Shown here piece by piece: positions 19,068-29,231 of a DNA stretch of 64,000 nucleotides (the stretch's first letter is position 1; each line of letters starts with the position of its first letter). The translations under genes and the position numbers were made by a program. The stretch spans positions 124,001 to 188,000 of the forward strand of contig NZ_JACDIS010000001.1 of the NCBI RefSeq assembly GCF_013839525.1. The letters are read 5' to 3'. The DNA is from Chthonobacter rhizosphaerae (GTDB lineage Bacteria > Pseudomonadota > Alphaproteobacteria > Rhizobiales > Pleomorphomonadaceae). The notes below the pieces were generated by a model. The model was not told the origin of the DNA, did no database searches, and saw only the letters and a list, made by a program, of their open reading frames with translations.

Positions 19068-19142
19068 CTAGAACAGGACGGAGCGCTGCGCCATGGACTC
19101 CACGCCGAGCCGATCCACCTGCACCATTTGGTCGTCGGCCAT
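19068..19142 (-). CDS. 24-codon ORF whose end duplicates the ureC 3' end
   Basis: Encodes a 24-residue peptide starting MADDQMVQ and ending SMAQRSVLF. The strong ribosome site GGAGGAG lies 8 bases before its ATG, just after the ureC stop. The last residues mimic the UreC C-terminus (MAQRYFLF) because 19070-19096 repeats 19162-19188 with 25 of 27 bases identical. It could be a leader that couples translation to DUF29, or a relic of a duplication. No function is known. Confidence 0.45.
   Translation of the reverse strand: MADDQMVQVDRLGVESMAQRSVLF
19070..19096. repeat. direct repeat, copy 1 (duplicate of ureC 3' end)
   Basis: Twenty-seven bases that match 19162-19188 with two mismatches, offset 92 bases. 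Both copies start agaacagga and end agcgctgcgccatgg. The pattern suggests a local duplication of the ureC end associated with insertion of the DUF29 region. Confidence 0.85.
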
Positions 19143-19159
19143 CCGACCCTCTCCTCCAA

Positions 19160-20875
<1,716 letters not shown>

Positions 20876-21001
20876 CGGGTCGGCTCCTGGGGTCGGGACG
20901 AGGCCGGCGCCGGGCACCGGCCGGGCCGAGGTCTGGCTAAGAGGAAAGGCGCGGGCGGAACAGGCGTGGGCCGCGACCGGACGGCGGGACGGCGGCGGGC
21001 C

Positions 21002-21307
21002 TTACAAGGGCCCCATCACCAGCTGCCGGAAGCCATAGACGGCGCGCTTGCCGCGGTAGGGCACCAGCGTGACGCTGCGGGTCTGGCCGGGTTCGAACCG
21101 GACCGCGGTGCCGGCCGGGATGTCGAGCCGCATGCCGCGGGCCTGATCGCGGTCGAACGCCAGGGCGCCGTTCGTTTCGGCGAAATGATAGTGGCTGCCC
21201 ACCTGGATCGGCCGGTCGCCGGTGTTCGAAACGTCCAGCGTCACTGTCGGCAGACCGGCGTTGAGTTCGATCTCGCCGTCGGCGGCGATCACTTCCCCGG
21301 GGATCAT
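21002..21307 (-). CDS. ureB: urease subunit beta
   Basis: A 101-residue structural subunit starting [18 protein letters not shown], with the family core [15 protein letters not shown]. It is separate from UreA, as in most alphaproteobacteria. It starts 12 bases after ureA; a 126-base GC-rich gap without an ORF separates it from ureC. Confidence 0.97.
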   Translation of the reverse strand: MIPGEVIAADGEIELNAGLPTVTLDVSNTGDRPIQVGSHYHFAETNGALAFDRDQARGMRLDIPAGTAVRFEPGQTRSVTLVPYRGKRAVYGFRQLVMGPL

Positions 21308-21319
21308 GGCGCGTCTCCT

Positions 21320-21622
21320 TCAGCGGATCGGTTCGTGCACGGTGACGAGCTTGGTGCCGTCCGGAAAGGTGGCCTCCACCTGCACGTCGTGGATCATCTC
21401 GGCGACGCCGGGCATCACCTGCTCGCGGGTGAGCACGGAGGCGCCCGCGGCCATGAGATCGGCCACCGTCCTGCCGTCGCGCGCGCCTTCCACCACGAAG
21501 TCGGTGATGAGGGCGACCGCCTCCGGATGGTTGAGCTTCACGCCGCGCTCCAGCCGCCGGCGCGCCACCATGGCGGCCATGGCGATCAACAGCTTGTCCT
21601 TTTCCCGAGGCGTCAGATTCAT
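21320..21622 (-). CDS. ureA: urease subunit gamma
   Basis: A 100-residue subunit starting [20 protein letters not shown] and containing [21 protein letters not shown], both typical of UreA. The ATG at 21622 gives the family's standard length; the 35-residue in-frame extension upstream is not conserved-looking. A 141-base gap separates it from ureD. Confidence 0.97.
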   Translation of the reverse strand: MNLTPREKDKLLIAMAAMVARRRLERGVKLNHPEAVALITDFVVEGARDGRTVADLMAAGASVLTREQVMPGVAEMIHDVQVEATFPDGTKLVTVHEPIR

Positions 21623-21763
21623 GGCCCGTTCCCGCGCGTTCTTGAAACCCTGGATCCGGCATGGTCCAGATCCGAAATCCCGGAAGTCCAATGGCCGGGA
21701 GGACAGGCCTTGCGACCGTTCCCCCAAGCCTCGTTCCGCCGGCGCTGCGGCCGGCGGCCCTGG

Positions 21764-22633
21764 TCAGAGCGCCCACACCCGCGGCAGCGCTCCGCCGATC
21801 AGGTGCTCCATCAGCGGCGCGATCCCGTCCCTCAACGCGCGCCCGTCGGCGCCGAGCAGGCGCACGGCAAGGAGACCGTCGAAGGCGCTCACGCCCGCCT
21901 CCAGCCGCCCGCCGGCCCGCTCGCAGGCCTCGTCGAGCACGCCGCGCACCGCGTCCAGCCGCTCGGCCGCGTCCGGCGCCGCCTGGACGACGGACGCGAA
22001 GGCCCGGGCTCCGCGCCCCGTGGCGCCGCCGGACAGAATGGCCCGGGTGTCGCCTTCGAACCGGAGCGCATCCGCATAGACGAGGCGCCCGCCGCGGCGG
22101 ATCCGCCACCGGTCGGAGAGCGACAGGGTGGTCACCTCCTCGCCCATGGCGGTGCGGCCCATCACCACCATCTCGCAGCCGGTGAAGCGGGCGTCGGCGG
22201 CGAGATCCACCTCGAGGGTGCGGACGAGACCCGCCCGGTCGAACACGATGGTCTCCTGGGGCAACCAGAAGGCCTCGGCGCCGGCGCCGACCACCAGGCG
22301 GTTCTCTACCCGGCCGACGCCCTCTGACCGGCGGTAGATGCGCTCGGCCGCCTGGGCGGTCACGGTGGCCCGCGCGCCGTCGCCCCACTCGGCCTCGTAG
22401 ACCAGATGGTCGCCGCCGGTGATGCCGCCCGCCGTGTTGAGGAGCACGGCCACCGGCCCCCGCCCGTCGTAGACCCGCGGCAGGCGGATCTTGGCCGAGC
22501 CGTCCTGGACGAGATCCTGCAACCGGGTCTGGTCGCCCGCGCGACGGAAGGTCACCCGGCCGATGCCGCGCGCGCGCTGAAGGCGCGGCGGACCGGAGGC
22601 GGCCACGAGAAGACGCGGGGTGTGCAGGGTCAT
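21764..22633 (-). CDS. ureD: urease accessory protein UreD
   Basis: A 289-residue scaffold that binds apo-urease and recruits UreF/UreG. It shows NTAGGITGGDHLVYE and TAQAAERIYRRSEG, diagnostic of UreD. It is first in the minus-strand urease operon. The ATG at 22633 is preferred; a GTG at 22690 is in frame and cannot be excluded. The operon promoter should lie in the 540-base gap upstream. Confidence 0.94.
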   Translation of the reverse strand: MTLHTPRLLVAASGPPRLQRARGIGRVTFRRAGDQTRLQDLVQDGSAKIRLPRVYDGRGPVAVLLNTAGGITGGDHLVYEAEWGDGARATVTAQAAERIYRRSEGVGRVENRLVVGAGAEAFWLPQETIVFDRAGLVRTLEVDLAADARFTGCEMVVMGRTAMGEEVTTLSLSDRWRIRRGGRLVYADALRFEGDTRAILSGGATGRGARAFASVVQAAPDAAERLDAVRGVLDEACERAGGRLEAGVSAFDGLLAVRLLGADGRALRDGIAPLMEHLIGGALPRVWAL

Positions 22634-23175
22634 GCGGGTGTCGACGGATCCGAAGCCAGGGCGCGAGCGCTGAGGCACGAGAATAACCACGCCCCGCCCG
22701 CGCGCAAGCCGCCGATGACGGCATGACCAATTTTTCGGCAGATGTGGCCGGGCGACCCGACGTCGCGTGCGGGCAGGCCTCGGCCTGACGTCGCCCGGAA
22801 CGCGCCGCGACAGGTGGCCCGGCCCGTCACATCGCTATTGCAGCACCTTGTGGACAAATCGGAATCGCTCTGGCCCACGCTCATCAAACGGCCATGATCG
22901 GCCGGTAACGGCGATCGTCCCGGCCGCCGGAGCCGCCGTCGCGCCGCACGGGATTCTGCATTGCACGGGACTTTGCAATGCACGAATGTCGGCCGGGAGG
23001 AGAAACGGGGACAACCACTGATATCGTGCGCCGGACGGGGGTCCGGCGCGGCCCGGCCGGGACCGTCCGGCCCGACTGCAAGGCCCGGCTCCCGGGCGTA
23101 AGCCTGGCGTCAGGTTCATGCCTGAACGCTGGAGCCGACCCGACGCCGCGCGAGCTTGAGGAACCGACCGCAATC
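22634..23175. promoter_or_regulatory. divergent regulatory region between ureD and the carboxypeptidase gene
   Basis: About 540 bases with no supported gene. It must hold the urease operon promoter (minus) and the carboxypeptidase promoter (plus). It contains an 8-base-arm dyad at 22957-22982. The sequence around 22825-22900 is less GC-rich. I found no clear nickel- or nitrogen-regulator consensus. Confidence 0.55.
22957..22982. promoter_or_regulatory. inverted repeat TGCATTGC-N10-GCAATGCA
   Basis: Perfect 8-base arms at 22957-22964 and 22975-22982. The symmetry extends to ATTC/GAAT if one base is bulged. It is AT-richer than its surroundings and sits in a divergent gap, so it could be an operator or an mRNA hairpin in the carboxypeptidase leader. 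No following U-tract, so it is not a terminator. Confidence 0.5.
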
Positions 23176-24525
23176 GTGACCGCCCTTCTTCGCTCTTTTT
23201 CGACAGCAGCCCGCCCCCGCCGGGTTCGCGCGGCCCTGGCCGGGCTCCTGGTCGGCGCCTTGGCCCTCGCGGCGCCGGCGACCGCCGCCCCGTACCTGGT
23301 CTTCGACGCGGGCACCGGCGAGGTCCTTGCCGAGAACGACGCCTTCCACCCGTGGTATCCGGCGTCGCTGACCAAGATGATGACCGCCTACGTGACCTTC
23401 CGCTCCGTGCGCGAAGGCCGGATCCGGCTGGACAGCCCGGTGGTGATGACCGCCAACGCCGCCAAGGAGCCGCCGTCCAAGATGGGCTTCAAGCCCGGCA
23501 CGGCGCTGACCGTCGACACCGCCCTGAAGATGCTGATCGTGAAGTCCGCCAACGACGTGGCGGTCGCGCTCGCAGAGGCGGTGGGCGGCACCGAGCAGGG
23601 CTTCGTGGCGCGCATGAACGCCGAGGCCCGCCGCCTCGGCATGGCGTCGACCCTCTTCACCAACCCGAACGGCCTGCCGGACGAGCGCCAGTTCACCACG
23701 GCGCGCGACTATGCGCTGCTGACCACCGCGATCATCCGCGAGTTCCCCGAGCACCACGACCTCTTCCGCATCACGGCCCTGTCGCTCGGCTCCAAGCTCA
23801 TCAAGTCCCACAACCATCTCCTGGAGCGCTATCCGGGCACGGACGGCATGAAGACCGGCTTCATCTGCTCGTCGGGCTTCAACGTGGTCGCGACCGCGAC
23901 GCGGGAGAACCGGCGCCTCGTCGCCATCGTGTTCGGCGCCCGCAACGCCAAGGTGCGGGCGGAGACGACGGCGCGCCTCCTGGAGACCGCCTTCCAGTCG
24001 CCGGGCGGCGGCCTGTTCGCCAAGCGCACCAAGATCACGGCGCTCCGCCCGTCCGAGCCGCCTCCGGCGGCGCCGACCGACCTGCGCCCCTACGTGTGCG
24101 GCAAGAAGGCTCCGGTGGGCGAGGACGCGGACGACCAGGCGGTCGCGCGGGCCGGAGTCGCCGGCGAGGTGAAGTCCTACCTGGTGGCTCCGTTCAAGCT
24201 GATGGACCCGGTGCCGGTGACCCTCGCCACCATCGCGGATCCGGCGGGCGCGGCCGCCGACCTGAAGGACGCCATCGGCGATCTGCCGCCGCTGCCGAAG
24301 GCCCGGCCGGGCCGCGCCGTCGCGTCCGGCGCCCCGTCGGGCGGCGCCGCGGCCTTCGCGCCCGAACCGGACGCCGGCTCCGGCGACACCGGGGCCGAGA
24401 TGCCGACCGCCGGCGGCGTCGATCTCGTCAGCCCGCCCCCGGAAGCCGGCGCCCGCGTGCCCGCCCTGCCGGGCGCCGTGCCGCCGCCGATCGAGATCCT
24501 CGGGTTGAAAGGCCGGGGCGGCTGA
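23176..24525 (+). CDS. D-alanyl-D-alanine carboxypeptidase (PBP5/6 type)
   Basis: A 449-residue periplasmic enzyme trimming stem-peptide D-Ala. A signal peptide ends near residue 38 (ATAA|P). The serine-DD-peptidase motifs are S64-L-T-K67, SAN in VKSANDVAVALAE and KTG in TDGMKTGFICSSG. A Pro/Ala-rich C-terminal region of about 180 residues follows. The GTG at 23176 with GAGG about 14 bases upstream gives a sensible signal peptide; the frame opens far upstream with unlikely sequence. Confidence 0.92.
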   Translation: MTALLRSFSTAARPRRVRAALAGLLVGALALAAPATAAPYLVFDAGTGEVLAENDAFHPWYPASLTKMMTAYVTFRSVREGRIRLDSPVVMTANAAKEPPSKMGFKPGTALTVDTALKMLIVKSANDVAVALAEAVGGTEQGFVARMNAEARRLGMASTLFTNPNGLPDERQFTTARDYALLTTAIIREFPEHHDLFRITALSLGSKLIKSHNHLLERYPGTDGMKTGFICSSGFNVVATATRENRRLVAIVFGARNAKVRAETTARLLETAFQSPGGGLFAKRTKITALRPSEPPPAAPTDLRPYVCGKKAPVGEDADDQAVARAGVAGEVKSYLVAPFKLMDPVPVTLATIADPAGAAADLKDAIGDLPPLPKARPGRAVASGAPSGGAAAFAPEPDAGSGDTGAEMPTAGGVDLVSPPPEAGARVPALPGAVPPPIEILGLKGRGG

Positions 24526-24563
24526 TCCATGGTGCCGGGCCGTCCTTCCCGGAGAGCCCGCCC

Positions 24564-25826
24564 GTGACCGCCCCGACGCCCCGCGCCCCCAAGGAGCCGA
24601 TCCCCGTCACCGTTCTCACCGGGTTTCTCGGCGCCGGCAAGACAACGCTCCTGAACCGGCTGATCCGGGAGGAGGCCTTTCCGAACGCCGCCTTCGTGAT
24701 CAACGAGTTCGGCGAGGTAGGCCTCGACCACCTGTTCGTGGAGGGCGCCGAGGACGGCGTGGTGGAACTCTCCGCCGGCTGCCTCTGCTGCACCGTGCGG
24801 GGCGACCTCGTCACCACCCTGGAGGACTTCCTGCGCCGGCTCGACAATGGCCGGATGGCGACCCTGTCGCGGGTCGTCATCGAGACCACCGGCCTCGCCG
24901 ACCCGGCGCCGGTGCTCCACACCATCATGGCGCACCCCTATCTGGTGCTCCGCTACCGGCTGGACGGGGTCGTCACCGTGGTGGACGCCGTGAACGGGTC
25001 CGCCACCCTGGACGCCCATCCGGAGGCGGTGAAGCAGGCGGCGGTGGCCGACCGGATCGTGCTCGCCAAGTCGGACCTGCCGGAGGCCGCCGGCCGCGTA
25101 GGGCCCCTCCTGCGGCGCCTGAAGGCCCTCAACCCGTCCGCCCATGTGCTCGACGCCGCGAAGGGCGAGGCGATCGCGGCCGCGCTCGTCGACACGGGGC
25201 TCTGGAACCCGGCCACCAAGTCGGCCGACGTCGCGCGATGGCTCAACGAGGAGGCCTTCCTGGACCGGGAGAAGGCCCGCGCGGCCCTCGACGCCGAGGA
25301 CCACGTCCACGACGAAACCTGCGGCTGCGGGCACGACCACCACGGCCACGACCACCATCACGAGCATGGGCACGACCATGGGCACGACCACGGCCATGGG
25401 CACGGGCACGGCCATGCCCACGACGTGAACCGCCACGACGCCGGCATCCGGTCGTTCGCGCTCGTCGCCGACAGGGCCCTGCCCCTTTCCGGGGTCGAGA
25501 TGATGCTGGACCTCCTGCGCTCGGCCCACGGCCCGAACCTCCTGCGGGTGAAGGGAATCATCCGCATCGCCGAGGACCCGGACCACCCGCTGGTGGTGCA
25601 CGGGGTCCAGGACATCTTCCATCCGCCGGTCCGCCTGCCTGCCTGGCCGGACGGCGACCACCGCACCCGGCTCGTCTTCATCACGCGCGACCTCGCGGAA
25701 GGCTTCGTCCGGCGCATGTTCGACGCGTTCGCCGACACGCTGGCGGTCGACACCCCGGACCGGGCCGCCGTGGCGGACAACCCGCTGTCGCTGCGCGGCT
25801 TCAAGCTCCCGCCCGCGACCGGCTGA
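24564..25826 (+). CDS. CobW/COG0523 metal-chaperone GTPase with His-rich insert
   Basis: A 420-residue G3E GTPase. It has the P-loop VLTGFLGAGKTTLLNR (about 17-32), the metal motif CLCC at 73-76, VIETTGLADPAP and AKSD as the guanine motif, then a C-terminal CobW domain. A His/Asp/Gly insert at about 247-287 contains C253 and C255 in ETCGCGHDHH. COG0523 proteins insert or traffic zinc, cobalt or nickel; the metal here is unknown. The GTG at 24564 has GGAGAG upstream. It follows the carboxypeptidase gene by 38 bases. Confidence 0.93.
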   Translation: MTAPTPRAPKEPIPVTVLTGFLGAGKTTLLNRLIREEAFPNAAFVINEFGEVGLDHLFVEGAEDGVVELSAGCLCCTVRGDLVTTLEDFLRRLDNGRMATLSRVVIETTGLADPAPVLHTIMAHPYLVLRYRLDGVVTVVDAVNGSATLDAHPEAVKQAAVADRIVLAKSDLPEAAGRVGPLLRRLKALNPSAHVLDAAKGEAIAAALVDTGLWNPATKSADVARWLNEEAFLDREKARAALDAEDHVHDETCGCGHDHHGHDHHHEHGHDHGHDHGHGHGHGHAHDVNRHDAGIRSFALVADRALPLSGVEMMLDLLRSAHGPNLLRVKGIIRIAEDPDHPLVVHGVQDIFHPPVRLPAWPDGDHRTRLVFITRDLAEGFVRRMFDAFADTLAVDTPDRAAVADNPLSLRGFKLPPATG

Positions 25827-25851
25827 CCGATCCGGCGGACCTCGGGCGCCA

Positions 25852-25866
25852 TTAACTCCGCCTTGA
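25852..25866 (+). promoter_or_regulatory. CtrA-like site, TTAA-N7-TTGA
   Basis: TTAA, seven bases, then TTGA: one mismatch from the CtrA consensus TTAA-N7-TTAA. It lies 47 bases before the start of the small YjfB-like gene. Function is inferred. Confidence 0.4.
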
Positions 25867-25912
25867 CGACGTTGGCGCCAGGATGCGGGCCGAGCCCATC
25901 CGAGGACCCGTC

Positions 25913-26098
25913 ATGGACGTTGCCGCCATCGCCGCCTTCCTGGTCGCCGCCAAGGCGGAAACCACCCGTTCGGCGGTGTCGACGGAGATGACCCGTCAAG
26001 CCCTGAAGCAGGGCGAGAGCGTCGTCTCGCTCCTGTCGGAGGGGCTGCAGGCCGCGCCGCCGGCCGGCATGGGCCAGGCATTCGACAGGACGGTCTGA
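25913..26098 (+). CDS. small YjfB-like putative motility protein
   Basis: A 61-residue protein starting MDVAAIAAFLVAAKAE with VSTEMTRQALKQGESVVSLL, a pattern resembling the YjfB putative motility protein family (weak, by eye). It is amphipathic helical and lacks a signal peptide. The ATG at 25913 follows GAGG by a short spacer. A CtrA-like site lies just upstream, in keeping with flagellar control in Rhizobiales. No flagellar genes are near. Confidence 0.6.
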   Translation: MDVAAIAAFLVAAKAETTRSAVSTEMTRQALKQGESVVSLLSEGLQAAPPAGMGQAFDRTV

Positions 26099-26233
26099 CC
26101 GGCCTCAGGCGGCGCTTGGCATCGCTCAATTGTCATTTTTGACGATTTCTGTTGCCTCTCGCACGGCGATATCGCACAGTCTGTGTCACGTGCTGCTGAT
26201 TTGATCGCAGGTTGTGGCCCCTGGGTTGCGCCG

Positions 26234-26248
26234 TTAACCAGCGATTAA
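26234..26248 (+). promoter_or_regulatory. CtrA-like box, TTAA-N7-TTAA
   Basis: An exact match to the CtrA full-site consensus (TTAA at 26234-26237 and 26245-26248). It lies about 100 bases upstream of the small gene at 26350. TTAA is rare in DNA of this composition, so an exact spaced pair is unlikely by chance. Confidence 0.6.
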
Positions 26249-26349
26249 CCAAATCGGCCGGAATTTGAACCGTAGCCGGACCGCGCTTCAGACTGTCGCA
26301 CGCGACGTCTGGATGAACCGCAACACCCGGCAAGAGACGAGGCGAGCCC

Positions 26350-26595
26350 GTGCCGACAGATCTGACCCAGCCGGAAGACTATCTCATCTCGTTCAAGCAC
26401 AACGGCGAGACCGTCGCCGTCCGGGTCCAGGGCTATTCCTACGCCGATGCGCGGGCCCGCTTCCTGGCCATGTCGCCGTCCGAGCGACGCGCCATGACCA
26501 TCGGCCGCCTCGCCCCGCGCGACGAGGACCAGCTCGGTCGCTTCGCCGATTGGATCCGCGGCAAGGCCCGCCAGGCCGGCTTCCAGTTCGGCTGA
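26350..26595 (+). CDS. small conserved-looking hypothetical protein
   Basis: An 81-residue soluble protein with a GTG start at 26350. It has clear protein-like composition ([20 protein letters not shown], then [17 protein letters not shown]), no membrane segment and no recognised domain. It is preceded by a 250-base, less GC-rich gap holding the exact CtrA-like box, which supports independent transcription. Confidence 0.6.
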   Translation: MPTDLTQPEDYLISFKHNGETVAVRVQGYSYADARARFLAMSPSERRAMTIGRLAPRDEDQLGRFADWIRGKARQAGFQFG

Positions 26596-26820
26596 CGCCG
26601 CCACCGTCCAAGAGCGAAGGTCCCGGCCCGCCGGACGGCACAGTGATTTACGGGCGGATCGTCCGCTCGCCGATCCCCGACACGGCCGATCGGTCTCCAG
26701 CCGCCACGCCCCATATCCGGCACCACGGTCCCGATCCCCGTCCGCCGACCGATCGTCGGGCCTCGGCCGCGAACCGTTTCCGGACGGCCGCCTCCCGTCG
26801 GCGAACCGACGCGCCGCCCC

Positions 26821-27468
26821 TCACCCGGCGAGCGCCGCCTCGATGAGGCGGACCGCGTCCGGCGAGTCCCATTCCGCCGGGCCGTGCAGGGCGCCCACCT
26901 GGCAGCCGTTCGGGTCGATGAGGAGCGTGGTCGGCATGCCGAAGGCGAGGCCCTTGGCCTTCAGGGCGTTGAAGCTCGCCATCGTGGGGTCGCGCCAGTC
27001 CTTCAGGGCCGTGATGCCTGTCTCGGTGAGGAAGGTGGACGCCTTCGCCGGGTCGCCGATGTCGATGTTGACCGCCACCACCTCGAAGCGGTCCGACCCG
27101 TGGGCGGCCTGCAGCCGGTTGAGCGCCGGCATCTCCTTGCGGCACGGCGCGCACCAGGTGGCCCAGAGGTTCAGGAGCACGGTCCGGCCGGCGAAGGATC
27201 CGATCGTGACCGGCGCGCCGGACGGATCCTTGAACGCCACCGAGGTCACGTCCGCGGGCTCGTCGGCCGGCAGGAAGGCCGCCACCTCGCCGACCGCGAG
27301 CGGCTTCAGCCGGCCGGCGACGTCGGTCGCGCCGGCGCAGGCCCGGGCTTCCTCGTTGCCAGCCCCCCATCCGGTCACGTATACGCCTGCGAGCCCCGCG
27401 AGGAGTCCGGCGAAAGCGGCCACGGCCGCGATCTTCAGCGATCCGCCTCGGCGGGATGTCTCGGCCAT
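26821..27468 (-). CDS. TlpA-like thiol:disulfide reductase
   Basis: A 215-residue membrane-anchored periplasmic thioredoxin. The anchor is about residues 11-34, and the active site C106-A-P-C109 lies in [14 protein letters not shown]. The cis-proline segment is GMPTTLLID. TlpA proteins reduce apo-CuA sites and cytochrome c thiols, so it may cooperate with the PCuAC/SCO genes elsewhere in the window. The ATG at 27468 is divergent from argH with only 34 bases between starts; longer in-frame starts would overlap argH. Confidence 0.9.
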   Translation of the reverse strand: MAETSRRGGSLKIAAVAAFAGLLAGLAGVYVTGWGAGNEEARACAGATDVAGRLKPLAVGEVAAFLPADEPADVTSVAFKDPSGAPVTIGSFAGRTVLLNLWATWCAPCRKEMPALNRLQAAHGSDRFEVVAVNIDIGDPAKASTFLTETGITALKDWRDPTMASFNALKAKGLAFGMPTTLLIDPNGCQVGALHGPAEWDSPDAVRLIEAALAG

Positions 27469-27502
27469 GACTGTCTCGTCGACCTCCGGAGTTCCAAAAG
27501 AC

Positions 27503-28906
27503 ATGAGCAACCGCATGTGGGGCGGCCGCTTCGAAACCGGCCCCGCCGCCATCATGGAGGAGATCAACGCCTCCATCGGGTTCGACCAGAAGCTCTACGC
27601 TCAGGACATCCGGGGATCGAAGGCGCACGCCGCCATGCTGGCCGCCCGCGGCATCATCTCCGCCGAGGACGCGGCGACAATCGCCGAAGGGCTCGACCGC
27701 ATCAAGGCGGAGATCGACGAAGGCCGCTTCACCTTCTCGCGAGCGCTGGAGGACATCCACATGAACGTGGAGTCCCGTCTCGCCGAGCTGATCGGCCCCG
27801 CCGCCGGCCGGCTTCACACCGCCCGGTCGCGCAACGACCAGGTTGCGCTGGATGTGAAGCTCTGGGTGCGCGACACCCTCGACCACATCGACGGCCAGCT
27901 CGCCGACCTGATGCGCGCCCTGGTGACGCGGGCCGAGGAGCACGCCGGCACGGTGATGCCCGGCTTCACCCACCTGCAGTCCGCCCAGCCGGTCACCTTC
28001 GGCCACCACCTGATGGCCTATGTGGAGATGCTCGCCCGCGACCGCGGCCGGATCCGCGACGCGCGCGCGCGCCTCAACGAGTCGCCGCTCGGCGCCGCCG
28101 CCCTCGCCGGCACCTCCTTCCCGATCGACCGGCACATGACGGCCGCGGCCCTCGGTTTCGACCGGCCGACCGCCAATTCCCTCGACAGCGTGTCCGACCG
28201 CGACTTCGCCCTGGAGGCCATGAGCGCCGCCTCCATCTGCGCCATCCACCTGTCGCGCTTCGCCGAGGAGATCGTCATCTGGTCGTCCGCCCAGTTCGGC
28301 TTCATCCGGCTGAGCGACGCCTTCTCCACCGGCTCGTCCATCATGCCGCAGAAGCGCAATCCGGACGCCGCCGAGCTCGTCCGGGCGAAGACCGGCCGCA
28401 TCATGGGCGACATGACGGCCCTCATGGTGGTGATGAAGGGGCTGCCCCTCACCTACCAGAAGGACATGCAGGAAGATAAGGAGCAGATCTTCGACGCCCT
28501 GGAGACGCTCTCCCTCGCCATCGCGGCGACCACCGGCATGGTGCGGGACATGACCGCCAACGCAGAGCGCATGCGCGCGGCCGCCGGCTCCGGCTACGCC
28601 ACCGCCACGGACCTCGCCGACTGGCTCGTCCGTGTGCTCGGCATCCCGTTCCGCGAGGCGCACCACGTCACCGGCCGCATCGTGGCGATCGCCTCGGCGC
28701 GCGGCGTCGGCCTGGAGGAGGTCACCCTGGAGGAGATGCGGTCCGCCCACGCGGGCATCACCGAGGACGTCTTCTCCGTGCTCGGCGTCGACCGGTCCGT
28801 GGAAAGCCGCGTCAGCCACGGCGGCACCGCCCCGGCCAACGTGCGCGAGCAGGCGGCCCGCTGGGCCGCGGCCCTTGCGGCGGAGGCGGATCCATCGGCA
28901 TCCTGA
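27503..28906 (+). CDS. argH: argininosuccinate lyase
   Basis: A 467-residue cytoplasmic enzyme releasing arginine and fumarate from argininosuccinate. It begins [14 protein letters not shown], shows [14 protein letters not shown], and has the fumarase-superfamily signature [12 protein letters not shown]. The ATG at 27503 is preceded by CCGGAG. Followed at 46 bases by a small lipoprotein gene and then lysA, a conserved Rhizobiales order. Confidence 0.98.
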   Translation: MSNRMWGGRFETGPAAIMEEINASIGFDQKLYAQDIRGSKAHAAMLAARGIISAEDAATIAEGLDRIKAEIDEGRFTFSRALEDIHMNVESRLAELIGPAAGRLHTARSRNDQVALDVKLWVRDTLDHIDGQLADLMRALVTRAEEHAGTVMPGFTHLQSAQPVTFGHHLMAYVEMLARDRGRIRDARARLNESPLGAAALAGTSFPIDRHMTAAALGFDRPTANSLDSVSDRDFALEAMSAASICAIHLSRFAEEIVIWSSAQFGFIRLSDAFSTGSSIMPQKRNPDAAELVRAKTGRIMGDMTALMVVMKGLPLTYQKDMQEDKEQIFDALETLSLAIAATTGMVRDMTANAERMRAAAGSGYATATDLADWLVRVLGIPFREAHHVTGRIVAIASARGVGLEEVTLEEMRSAHAGITEDVFSVLGVDRSVESRVSHGGTAPANVREQAARWAAALAAEADPSAS

Positions 28907-28952
28907 CCGGCGACCTTGCCGCCTCCCCTCTCCCCCAGCGCCGGACCCAGCC

Positions 28953-29177
28953 ATGCCGAAACCCCGCCTGTCGACCCTCACCCGCGCGGTCGTGCTCGCC
29001 GCCGCCGTCGTGACCGCCCTCTCCGCCTGCGGCCGCAAGGGCGACCTGGAGCCGCCGGGCGGACTGCCCCAGCGGGACGCCACGCCGGCCTCGCTCTTGG
29101 GCGCGGCGGTCGGCGGCCCGGACCCGGCCGCCCCGCCGAAGCCGGACCGGCCCTTCGTCCTCGACCCCCTCATCTGA
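28953..29177 (+). CDS. small LptM-like lipoprotein
   Basis: A 74-residue precursor with a lipobox VTALSAC near residue 26, directly followed by GRKGDLEPP, as in the YifL/LptM family often found before lysA. The mature protein is short and Pro-rich. E. coli LptM assists folding of the LPS translocon LptDE; that role here is inferred. Confidence 0.85.
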   Translation: MPKPRLSTLTRAVVLAAAVVTALSACGRKGDLEPPGGLPQRDATPASLLGAAVGGPDPAAPPKPDRPFVLDPLI

Positions 29178-29231
29178 CCTGATCCCTCACCGTCAGCGGC
29201 CCGCCGCGCCGCCGACCGGAGACCGACCGCC

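Noticed and set aside
23352-25826. A single 824-codon ORF suggesting a fusion upstream of CobW
   Set aside because: The first 404 codons are an out-of-frame read of the carboxypeptidase gene. The CobW gene begins at the GTG at 24564 with its own ribosome site.
26648-29173. An 841-codon minus-strand open frame over argH
   Set aside because: argH on the plus strand is certain. This frame is an antisense shadow.
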